This document shows, in pieces, positions 13,903 through 20,095 of a stretch of DNA of 20,170 nt. A model generated the notes under the pieces. That model saw only the letters and a list, made by a program, of their open reading frames with translations. It had not been told where the DNA came from and searched no databases. Origin of the DNA: a virus. The position numbers were made by a program, and so were the translations under genes. Position 1 is the first letter of the stretch; every line of letters begins with the position of its first letter. The stretch is from the IMG/VR virus record IMGVR_UViG_3300036832_001011, positions 1 to 20,170 of that record, one strand, 5' to 3'.

Positions 13903-14666
13903 GTGTCGTAGGTGTCGGCGTCGGTGATCGCCTCGTCCTCGAGCTTTCCGACATGCGCCGCCATGGCGGCAAAGTCCCGGAGCGTGGCCGGCGGCCAGTC
14001 CATGTTCAGCGAGCGGCGCCAGTCCTTGAAGGCCCGGCGGTAGTCGATGTCGAGACTGTTGAGCCGCGCCTCGAGCTCGGCGACGCCCTTGGCGAAGCCG
14101 GCGTCACTAGCGTTGTCGGGCCCCTCGTCGCGGCTCCCCGCCGAGTCGCGGCGCGGGGCAGATTGTTGCTGGCGGCGCCGGCCCAACCCCGAGGTCGGTG
14201 CCGCCTCGTCGGTCATCTCCTCGGCGCTGACCTCGCCGAGCCCGAACAGGTCACTGAAGGCGCGGTTCTTGGCTCGCGTATGCGCGGTGGCGGGGATGTC
14301 GTGCTCGGGGTTGTTGAACGGCCGCTCGTAAATCGAGGCGACGCCGAGCCCTTCGGTGGAGCGACCGTTCGGAGCGGTGGCGCGCACGCTGATCGTGGCC
14401 CGAACGATGCGGCCGTCCTCGTTACGTTTCGTGGTCTCTTCGAGCAGGGTGTCCGAAACGTTGAAGGCGGCGGCGAGCTTGCGCCAGGCGGACTTCTTCT
14501 TGTAGCGCTTGCCGCGGATGTTCTGGTAGTCGTCGTCGTCGAGCAGGGCGATGCACAGGTCGTGAAACGCCTTCTGCAGGGCGACGACGTCGGCGACCGG
14601 GGCAGCAGAAAGTAAGTCGGGGCGGGTAACCGGGACGATCTCGCCGGTTGTCGCTTCGATGGTCAC
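13899..14666 (-). CDS. Putative ssDNA-annealing / recombination protein
   Basis: This 255-aa protein starts at GTG 14666 (GTGA overlap). Residues ~25-150 form the conserved part: LCIALLDDDDYQNIRGKRYKK, SAWRKLAAAFNVSD, a strand pair VRATISVRATAPNGRST, and the signature HDIPATAHTRAKNRAFSDLFG followed by GEVSAEEM. I recall this pattern from phage proteins next to replication genes, where annealase-like roles are suspected. The rest is low-complexity, then a helical region, ending in an acidic tail (EDEAITDADTYDT) like tails that bind replication partners. Position between a possible nuclease and the initiator fits a recombination-replication role. The domain family is not certain. Confidence 0.7.
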   Translation of the reverse strand: MTIEATTGEIVPVTRPDLLSAAPVADVVALQKAFHDLCIALLDDDDYQNIRGKRYKKKSAWRKLAAAFNVSDTLLEETTKRNEDGRIVRATISVRATAPNGRSTEGLGVASIYERPFNNPEHDIPATAHTRAKNRAFSDLFGLGEVSAEEMTDEAAPTSGLGRRRQQQSAPRRDSAGSRDEGPDNASDAGFAKGVAELEARLNSLDIDYRRAFKDWRRSLNMDWPPATLRDFAAMAAHVGKLEDEAITDADTYDT

Positions 14667-15205
14667 TGGTTCGCCTTCCCGTCGATGATGCGCCGAGTTC
14701 GCTGGTTGCCGCTAAGACATGCGGCCGCCCATTCGTGGTGATCGCCTTGGCGCAGCAAGGCCCCAGCAGCCACCAGCTCGGGGATCGTGACCACGATGAA
14801 TCGGGTGCCGTCACCGTTGGGGATCGACTCGCGGGCCCACAGCGGCGGATCGGCGCGGTCAGCTATCCGGTAGACGTCGACCAGTTTTCCGGCCTTGGCG
14901 TAGCCGTCTCGGAACCAGATGAAGATCGCCAGCGGTGCATAGGTGCCCTGGGCGATCATCCGCGGCTCGGTCGTACGCAGGGTGATATCGGAGTCGGCCG
15001 CCCATATCGGCCGGTTAAATCGCGACCGGGTCTGAAGATCACAGTTCCCGTTGACGGTGTAACGCAGATCGACACCGCCGAAATCAGCAGGCAGATCGGC
15101 CTGTTTCAGTCGGATCGTGGCGGGGATCGCCAGGCGGATCATGTGCTCGATCTCGCGGCGGGTCGGCTCGTCGTAGCCGTATTTGGACTCCATGCCTGGC
15201 CTCAC
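14663..15205 (-). CDS. 180-aa protein of unknown function in recombination cassette
   Basis: Start GTG 15205 (GTGA overlap, with GAGGTGG upstream) or ATG 15193, each with a usable ribosome site. After an N-terminal helix (DEPTRREIEHMIRLAIPATIRL) comes a run of beta strands: GVDLRYTVNGNCDLQTRSRF, WAADSDITLRT, YAPLAIFIWFRDG, LVDVYRIAD, TRFIVVTIPELV. The layout of charged residues (DLQTRS, DSDITLR) faintly recalls PD-(D/E)XK nucleases, which would suit a partner of the putative annealing protein downstream. That is speculation; I do not recognise the family. Confidence 0.72.
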   Translation of the reverse strand: MRPGMESKYGYDEPTRREIEHMIRLAIPATIRLKQADLPADFGGVDLRYTVNGNCDLQTRSRFNRPIWAADSDITLRTTEPRMIAQGTYAPLAIFIWFRDGYAKAGKLVDVYRIADRADPPLWARESIPNGDGTRFIVVTIPELVAAGALLRQGDHHEWAAACLSGNQRTRRIIDGKANQ

Positions 15206-16239
15206 GCTGTTGCCACCTCAGCGCCCCAGGCCGTGAACCCGTCACGTTCATGGCGGGCAAACATGTCCAGCCGTGGCCCTGGCGATGCCTCGGTCACCCG
15301 CTCATAGAAGGCGTCGGGCTTGACCGAATGGCCGACGGCCGGGGCGTCGAAGCTGAGCCGTAGACCGTTGCGCAGCAGGGGTAGCGACTGCCCGAGACGG
15401 GCGAACAGCACGTGTTCTGTGTCGTACATCCACGAGTACGGCGTCATGCCGACGTTTTTGCGCCACGTCATCACGCACTCGTAACGGGCGCCCCATTGCT
15501 CGAGCAGGTCGAAGCCGTCGGGTAGGTGCTTGTGCGTCACCCACAGGTAAACGTGGCAACCGTCGGCGTCAGCCAGGCTGGCGACGGGGAGGTCGCCCAG
15601 CTCGTCAACCGTCATAGTGGCGTAGTCGAGCCAGGGCTCCTGATCCGGGGCCACATGACGCACGACGGTGGACATCTCCCAGGGTGGGTCGATCACGATG
15701 GCGCGGTAGCGGCCGTCAGGCAGCGGTGGCGTCTCTGCGGGTGCCGGCGGCGGCGACCACAGGATCCGCGATATGGCCGGGTCGTCCCATCCTCTCGGAT
15801 CGCCGTCGGGCTTGGTCGCCCAGCTGGCATGGAGGGCTGGCATGGTGACCCCAGCAGCCCGCTCGGCCCAGCGCTTCCACTGGGCGGCGGTGCTGTGGTG
15901 GATGCCGAAGTCGTCCGCCGAATAGGTCGCGGGTACCCCGCGACCTAACTCACCTCGATCCGGCAGCACGGCGGCGATCTGGCAGATGGCCTCGAGCCGG
16001 GCGAACGCCGCCTCGATCTCGATGCCGTAGACCTGGCGGGCCGCGTCCACGAACGCCGTGTCGTCGCGCTTAGCGGACTTCAACGCCTGGCGGAAGCGCT
16101 TGGCCCGATCAGCGATGGCGGCGGCGTAGTCGACAACAGCTGTCAGCTCGGCCGGGGTCTCGGCCTTCTCGAGCTGGCGCCGGAGACGTGCCACCTCGAC
16201 TGCGGCCGGGGCAGTCTCGGGAACCAGATCCCCGCTCAC
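15202..16239 (-). CDS. MT-A70 family adenine methyltransferase
   Basis: This 345-aa protein has an MT-A70 (N6-adenine) methyltransferase domain from about residue 178: AIVIDPPWEMS with catalytic DPPW at 184-187, CHVYLWVTHKHLPDGFDLLEQWG, YECVMTWRKN, and the C-terminal KPDAFYERVTEASPGPRLDMFAR. The N-terminal half is helical (VARLRRQLEKAETPAEL; a region ending DDFGIHHSTAAQWKRW that looks like HTH) and may guide DNA binding. Start GTG 16239 overlaps the upstream stop as GTGA; an ATG further up (16347) lies in the other gene and is rejected. It probably protects phage DNA from restriction or marks it for regulation. Target site unknown. Confidence 0.9.
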   Translation of the reverse strand: MSGDLVPETAPAAVEVARLRRQLEKAETPAELTAVVDYAAAIADRAKRFRQALKSAKRDDTAFVDAARQVYGIEIEAAFARLEAICQIAAVLPDRGELGRGVPATYSADDFGIHHSTAAQWKRWAERAAGVTMPALHASWATKPDGDPRGWDDPAISRILWSPPPAPAETPPLPDGRYRAIVIDPPWEMSTVVRHVAPDQEPWLDYATMTVDELGDLPVASLADADGCHVYLWVTHKHLPDGFDLLEQWGARYECVMTWRKNVGMTPYSWMYDTEHVLFARLGQSLPLLRNGLRLSFDAPAVGHSVKPDAFYERVTEASPGPRLDMFARHERDGFTAWGAEVATA

Positions 16240-16415
16240 GACGTCCGTTCCCGCCGTAAATCCTCGACGGCTCCGGGCTCGAAGAGCATTTGACGGTTGT
16301 CCAGGCGTACGGCCGGCTCGAGCCGCCCCCGCTCGACCAGGCGCCACACTGTCGACTGATCGACGCCCAGGCGCTTGGCGACCTGGCGCGTGGTCAGCAG
16401 TTGCGTAGCGGGCAT
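16236..16415 (-). CDS. Excisionase/Cro-like HTH protein
   Basis: Start ATG 16415 (MPATQLLTTRQVAKRLGVDQ) gives 59 aa. A longer frame upstream would run through the promoter and is rejected. It is a single MerR/HTH_17-type DNA-binding domain: TTRQVAKRLGVDQSTVWRL (helix-turn-helix), VERGRLEPAV wing, and FEPGAVEDLRRERTS. Such proteins act as excisionases or as early regulators. It is the first gene of the leftward operon, divergent from the repressor, so it would be made when repression fails. The transcript from the predicted promoter would start at or next to the ATG. Confidence 0.82.
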   Translation of the reverse strand: MPATQLLTTRQVAKRLGVDQSTVWRLVERGRLEPAVRLDNRQMLFEPGAVEDLRRERTS

Positions 16416-16422
16416 CGGCACA

Positions 16423-16450
16423 GTTTTATGCAAAAGCACAAATAGCGCAA
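16423..16450 (-). promoter_or_regulatory. Leftward early promoter (leaderless)
   Basis: On the minus strand TTGCGC (16450-16445), 16 bases, then TAAAAC (16428-16423). Seven bases later comes ATG 16415, so transcription would begin at the start codon. Its -35 lies in one arm of the shared inverted repeat. Confidence 0.55.
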
Positions 16451-16462
16451 GCGGTCTTGCGA
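16445..16462. promoter_or_regulatory. Candidate operator between divergent promoters
   Basis: Inverted repeat CGCAAG (16446-16451), four bases, CTTGCG (16456-16461), with matching TA/TA flanks two bases outside. The two arms include the leftward -35 (TTGCGC) and the rightward -35 (TTGCGA), so one bound dimer could cover both. A near-palindrome GCATAAGCTTGTGC lies over the rightward -10 (16478-16491). Confidence 0.55.
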
Positions 16463-16485
16463 TATCCACAGGGTGTGCATAAGCT
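16457..16485 (+). promoter_or_regulatory. Rightward repressor promoter (leaderless)
   Basis: TTGCGA (16457-16462), exactly 17 bases, then TAAGCT (16480-16485). ATG 16493 begins eight bases after the -10, so the message should be leaderless, as is common for cI-like repressors and in actinobacteria. Confidence 0.6.
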
Positions 16486-16492
16486 TGTGCGT

Positions 16493-16747
16493 ATGTCCGA
16501 ACTGACCATTCCGGTGTGGACCGTGGGCGACCGCATGGCCAAGTCCCGCAAAGCCGCCGGCATCCCCACCGCGGTGATGTGCGACTACCTCGGCATCCAC
16601 CGCAACTCGCTCAACGCGTACGAGGCCGGGCGCAAAGTGCCGCCCCGGGCCGTTCTGCGCCTGTGGGCCATGCGCACCGAAGTCCCCCTCGAATGGCTGG
16701 AGCCGCTATCTACCAAATGGTATCGGCACACGTTGGCAGCGGCCTGA
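16493..16747 (+). CDS. XRE-family phage repressor (short)
   Basis: Start ATG 16493 (MSELTIPVWTVGDRM) is favoured over an ATG at 16457 inside the promoter. The 84-aa protein is nearly all one HTH domain: RMAKSRKAAGIPTAVMCDYLGIHRNSLNAYEAGRKVP (two helices plus recognition helix, residues ~14-50), then VLRLWAMRTEVPLEWLEP. There is no cleavage or dimerisation domain of the LexA/CI type, so induction would not be by classic autocleavage. It lies divergent to the early operon and just before the integrase, as in a lysogeny switch. A Cro-like role is the alternative. Confidence 0.82.
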   Translation: MSELTIPVWTVGDRMAKSRKAAGIPTAVMCDYLGIHRNSLNAYEAGRKVPPRAVLRLWAMRTEVPLEWLEPLSTKWYRHTLAAA

Positions 16748-16776
16748 GGGAGCGGTTAGAAACACGCCCGTTGTAA

Positions 16777-16782
16777 GGGGGG
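16777..16782 (+). promoter_or_regulatory. Ribosome site of integrase
   Basis: AAGGGGGG ends six bases before ATG 16789 and fixes this start. There is no clear promoter in the 41-bp gap after the repressor, so the two genes are probably co-transcribed. Confidence 0.6.
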
Positions 16783-16788
16783 CGGACC

Positions 16789-17658
16789 ATGGAGACACTA
16801 CGGGGAGCGACGCAGCGTTGGCTCCGAGAAAGGGTGCTCGGTGGCGAGATCACCCCGCGCACCGCCCGGATCCTCGAGTACCGACTGGCCGGGCTCTTGG
16901 AACGCTCCGGCGACCTTTCCTTTCCCGACCTCGACCGGACGGCCGTGCGCGCCTGGGGACGGCGCATCGGACAGTTGAGCCCGGCCACACGCCGGCTCTA
17001 CCGCTCCACGCTGGTGTGCCTCTGCCGCTGGGCGCTCGAAGAGGGCATGCTCAGAGAAGACCCGAGCGCACATCTGCCCAAGGTGCGCGAACCGGGACGG
17101 GTGCCGAGAGCGCGCCCGGCGTCCGACGTCGCCGCGGTGCTGGGCGCCGCCACCCGCGCCCGCGACCGCCTCATCGTGGTGGTCATGGTGCAGATGGGCC
17201 TGCGCTGTTGCGAGGTCGCCCGGGCCGAGCTCGCCGACTACGACCCGGCTGCAGCGACGCTCTTGGTGCGCGGCAAGGGCGGTGAGGAACGGGTGCTCCC
17301 GGTGCCGCCGCCCGTCGTCGACGCCATCGACACCTACCGGGCCGAGATCGGCCGCGCCGCCGGCCCGCTCGTCTGCACCCTGCACTCGGGGCGCTGGGCG
17401 CTCAGCTCGGCCGCGGTGGCGCGGATCGTGACCAAGCTGCTGTACGCCAGCAGGGTCAAGACCGCCCCCGGCGACGGCATCACCGCCCACGCCCTGCGCC
17501 ACACCGCCGCCTCAGACGTGCTCGACCGCTGCGGCAACGTGCGCATCGTGCAGGGGATGCTGGGCCACGCCAGCCTGGCCACCACGCAGATCTACCTGCG
17601 CCGGGCCAGCCTCGACCAGCTGCGCGAAGCCATGGGTGGACGCGACTACGCCGCCTAG
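16789..17658 (+). CDS. int: Tyrosine recombinase/integrase, XerC/D-sized
   Basis: This 289-aa protein has a SAM-like core-binding domain (residues ~5-90) and a complete catalytic domain: Arg139 (QMGLRCCEVARAEL), Lys163 (RGKGGEERVLP), His234-Arg237 (HALRHTAASD), His260 (MLGHASLATT) and nucleophile Tyr269 (TTQIYLRR). The separate N-terminal arm-binding domain of lambda-type integrases is absent, so length and layout match XerC/XerD. It should integrate and excise the phage DNA with the repressor-adjacent control. It could use a simple core-type attP or a dif-like site. No attP is obvious nearby. It is convergent with the membrane-protein genes at 17767-18068. Confidence 0.92.
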   Translation: METLRGATQRWLRERVLGGEITPRTARILEYRLAGLLERSGDLSFPDLDRTAVRAWGRRIGQLSPATRRLYRSTLVCLCRWALEEGMLREDPSAHLPKVREPGRVPRARPASDVAAVLGAATRARDRLIVVVMVQMGLRCCEVARAELADYDPAAATLLVRGKGGEERVLPVPPPVVDAIDTYRAEIGRAAGPLVCTLHSGRWALSSAAVARIVTKLLYASRVKTAPGDGITAHALRHTAASDVLDRCGNVRIVQGMLGHASLATTQIYLRRASLDQLREAMGGRDYAA

Positions 17659-17666
17659 TTGGTGGC

Positions 17667-17714
17667 GCCGGCGGGCGGTCAGAGGAACTGGAGGCGACAC
17701 CGTCGCCCGCCGGC
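17667..17714. terminator. Nested GC hairpins between convergent genes
   Basis: An 11-bp inverted repeat GCCGGCGGGCG / CGCCCGCCGGC (17667-17677, 17704-17714) alternates with an inner GGCGAC-acc-GTCGCC hairpin (17693-17707). It sits in the 108-bp gap between convergent int and the leftward membrane-protein gene. No T-run follows, so it could be a U-less terminator or part of attP. Confidence 0.4.
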
Positions 17715-17766
17715 ACCGAGACGTGGAACCCAGGGAGATGCACGGAGGATGCCTCGTCCGCCCCGA

Positions 17767-17964
17767 TTATGGCCTGCCGTTGTCCCCGTTGCGATGGTTG
17801 CCGACGGGCAGGACGTTCACGATGATGGCCACGCCACCGAGCAGGGCGATGACCGCCAGGATGTCGGACGAGCCGTTCTGGTTGAGCACCCAGACGACGA
17901 TCGCTAGCGCCATGACGGCGACGCCCAGCACGATCAGAGTGGCGAGCTGGCGCGCTCGGCTCAT
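17767..17964 (-). CDS. Two-span small membrane protein (holin-like)
   Basis: This 65-aa protein has two hydrophobic spans (LATLIVLGVAVMALAIVVWVL, about residues 7-27, and ILAVIALLGGVAIIVNVLPV, about 35-54) joined by NQNGSSD, and a polar C-terminus (GNHRNGDNGRP). Start ATG 17964 overlaps the previous stop as TGATG. Such a shape at the end of the late operon, after the fibre, fits a class II-like holin, but no endolysin lies nearby, so the call is tentative. It is the last leftward gene before the convergent integrase. Confidence 0.72.
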   Translation of the reverse strand: MSRARQLATLIVLGVAVMALAIVVWVLNQNGSSDILAVIALLGGVAIIVNVLPVGNHRNGDNGRP

Positions 17965-18068
17965 CAGAAGATGGCGAAGGCCGCCACGACGAGGGCGAGC
18001 ACAACCACGGTGATCACCAGGGCGCCGACGAGCACCTCGTGGGGGTCGGGCTCACTCGCCATCGTCAT
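17964..18068 (-). CDS. 34-aa single-span membrane peptide
   Basis: Start ATG 18068 overlaps the fibre stop as TGATG, and its own stop overlaps the next ATG the same way, so the frame is packed exactly between neighbours. It reads MTMASEPDPHEVLVGALV then a hydrophobic span ending VAAFAIF. With the next two-span protein it could form a holin pair or a holin/antiholin set. The length is below that of most recognised holins. Function is inferred from place only. Confidence 0.66.
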   Translation of the reverse strand: MTMASEPDPHEVLVGALVITVVVLALVVAAFAIF

Positions 18069-19747
18069 CAAGCGACGCCGAAGCGCAACTCTCCGGTCAC
18101 CGTGGGCGTGACAGGGAGTCCGGTGGACACGCCGATGATCTTGTTCGACGTGGTGACGTTGGTGGCCAGGTAGGTCGTCGTCGAGTCGAGGTACAGAATC
18201 TGACCGGGCCCGATGCTGGCCACCGCTGCGTTCATCATTGCGATGCCGTCGGTGAGCACGACCACCATCGCGGTCAGCCCACCCGGCGCCGGCGTCAGTG
18301 CGACCCCGAACACAGGCTTGGTGCCGGTCGCCCGCTGCACCGTGCCGTTGGCCGCGCTCAGCTCGACGAGGTCGCCGGCGTTGATGACGGTTGTGGCGTT
18401 CATGCCGTGCGCGTTGCCGTACGCGGTGCCGGTCGCCTGGCCGGCGAGGGCATTGCCGTACTGCGCGACGAAACGAGCGCGCGCCCCGTGCGGCGCTGTC
18501 CAGTTGGCCGCGACGCCCGAGCCGTAGAAGTTGACCGGGGGGACGGTGTTGAAGACGCAGACCGGTGGCCCGAAGTTGGTCACCGTCATGTTCAGTACGC
18601 CGAGACCGCCCGCCGGCGGAGCCGTGCTGACCAGATGCTCCAGCCGCGCATTGTTGGCGGGCCCGCGGAGAATGAGCGTCCACGCCGCCTGGTAGGCGGG
18701 GTTGTTGAGGGGCGCGTTCGTCGTGAGCATCGCCGGGCTCCACGAGAACGGTTGCTCGCCGAAGATGCGCGTGCCGCCGCTCATCGTCGCGATGCCCGCC
18801 CCGCTCGACATGTCCAAGATCGCGGCATTGCCGATGCTCTCGAAGGCGAGGTCGCTCAATGTCGAGGCGAGGATCGCGACGGTGCTGGCCGCCGCGCCAC
18901 CCGTATAAATGGGGTTGCCCGAACCGTCCCAGCCGTTCTGGTGGTCGGTGCGCAGAATGCCGACCGGCCCGTCGCCGAGGTGGCACTGCTCCACTGTCGT
19001 CGCTTCCATGCGGTTGGCGGCCCCGATATGGATGCTGGCCAGGCCGGCGCCGGTGAAGTTGCACGAGAAATACGCCTGGTTCCCCACCGTCGCCGACGGG
19101 TCGGCGTAGTCCAGGTTGAAATAGTTCCCCGTGCTGTACACGTTGTGGAACTTCTCGTGGTTCGAGATGACCTCGAGGCCGGCGAAGAAGCCGCCGCCGA
19201 TGAACACATTGGACAAGATGATGCCCGACGCGCTTTGGACACCTGTCGTGTGCGATCGCACTTGGCCCGGCGTCGCGCCTGCGCCCGGGCCGCGTATCAC
19301 GAGGTCGGACATCTTGAAGCCATTGCCTTGTGGCAGTGTGCCCCCGGCCACGACGAAGTGGGCCGGCGTAGCTGAAACACTGTCCCACAGGTCAGTCGTC
19401 AGCTTGATCACCGACGCACCCGCCCCCGCCCCGCGCCACTCCGTACCAGCCCAATATTTCAGCTGTTGCGAACATTTGTAGGTGCCAGGTCCGAAGTACA
19501 CGACGCCGCCGTGACCAGTTGTGTTCGCCGTGCCGGCTGCGTTGATCGCCGCCTGCACCCCGGCGGTGTCGTCGTGCACGCCGTCACCGACGGCACCGAA
19601 CTGCTGGGGCGTGAAGTACCCCGCCATCGGCCCACCCGGCGGCCCCATCGGCCCGGTCGGCCCCATGGGGCCGATGATCCCGACGAGGTCGACGTTGGCC
19701 CGCTCGCCGAGCTCGACCTCGACCTGGGCACCATCGAGCATGGTCAC
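18068..19747 (-). CDS. Tail fibre/spike: collagen-like stalk, pectate-lyase-like domain
   Basis: From GTG 19747 (GTGA overlap; ATG 19741 is an alternative) the protein has 559 aa. After a short attachment segment comes a collagen-like stretch of four Gly-X-Y triplets (about 26-37), then a pectate_lyase_3 type start FGAVGDGVHDDTAGVQAAINAA and GGVVYFGPGTYKC. A right-handed beta-helix follows, with many Asn/Gly-rich turns, to about 420. The C-terminal ~130 residues (TKPVFGVALTPAPGGLTAMVVV) resemble DUF2190-like beta domains. It probably binds or trims host surface polysaccharide. The stop overlaps the next small gene by one base. Confidence 0.85.
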   Translation of the reverse strand: MTMLDGAQVEVELGERANVDLVGIIGPMGPTGPMGPPGGPMAGYFTPQQFGAVGDGVHDDTAGVQAAINAAGTANTTGHGGVVYFGPGTYKCSQQLKYWAGTEWRGAGAGASVIKLTTDLWDSVSATPAHFVVAGGTLPQGNGFKMSDLVIRGPGAGATPGQVRSHTTGVQSASGIILSNVFIGGGFFAGLEVISNHEKFHNVYSTGNYFNLDYADPSATVGNQAYFSCNFTGAGLASIHIGAANRMEATTVEQCHLGDGPVGILRTDHQNGWDGSGNPIYTGGAAASTVAILASTLSDLAFESIGNAAILDMSSGAGIATMSGGTRIFGEQPFSWSPAMLTTNAPLNNPAYQAAWTLILRGPANNARLEHLVSTAPPAGGLGVLNMTVTNFGPPVCVFNTVPPVNFYGSGVAANWTAPHGARARFVAQYGNALAGQATGTAYGNAHGMNATTVINAGDLVELSAANGTVQRATGTKPVFGVALTPAPGGLTAMVVVLTDGIAMMNAAVASIGPGQILYLDSTTTYLATNVTTSNKIIGVSTGLPVTPTVTGELRFGVA

Positions 19748-20091
19748 TGCGTCACCCGGCCCATGAGCTCGAGACGCCCGCCGGCCAGTGTGGTCACCAC
19801 CGCGCCCTGGGTCAGCGCGCAGTCCCACACACAGAGCTGGGGCAGCGCGGTCGAGGCGGCCGCACTGAGCGCGAGCGTCACCACGTTGACGTTGATCGTC
19901 GTCGTGAAGACGCCCGCCACCGTCGTCGAGGTGCGACTGGCACGGATCTGCGCTGCCACGCTGCCGCCGCTCAGGTCGATCGGGTTGCCGACCGTGTCGG
20001 TGACGGTGAGGGTCATGGAGAAGTCGTCGCCCTGGTACAGGCCGAGGTCGACGGCGGCCGGCAGGGCCTTGACGAGCGTGGAGGCGCCCAT
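19744..20091 (-). CDS. Tail fibre adaptor / baseplate Ig-like protein
   Basis: This 115-aa beta-sandwich-like protein has the frequent phage pattern LGLYQGDDFSMTLTVTDTVG-NPIDLSGG-SVAAQIRAS, then VVTLALSAAASTALP and VWDCAL, seen in BppU N-terminal-like or minor tail proteins that hold fibres. Start ATG 20091 lies four bases after the preceding stop; its own stop overlaps the fibre start. Order (tail-tip protein, adaptor, fibre) supports an adaptor role. The adaptor call is family pattern plus context. Confidence 0.78.
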   Translation of the reverse strand: MGASTLVKALPAAVDLGLYQGDDFSMTLTVTDTVGNPIDLSGGSVAAQIRASRTSTTVAGVFTTTINVNVVTLALSAAASTALPQLCVWDCALTQGAVVTTLAGGRLELMGRVTQ

Positions 20092-20095
20092 ATGG

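Noticed and set aside
15526-15948. 140-aa rightward frame opposite the methyltransferase
   Set aside because: Shadow of the methyltransferase, no start signals, no domain.
17964-19388. 474-aa leftward frame through the fibre gene
   Set aside because: Arg/His/Gly-rich shadow of the fibre. Only its last 34 codons, starting at ATG 18068, form a plausible gene.
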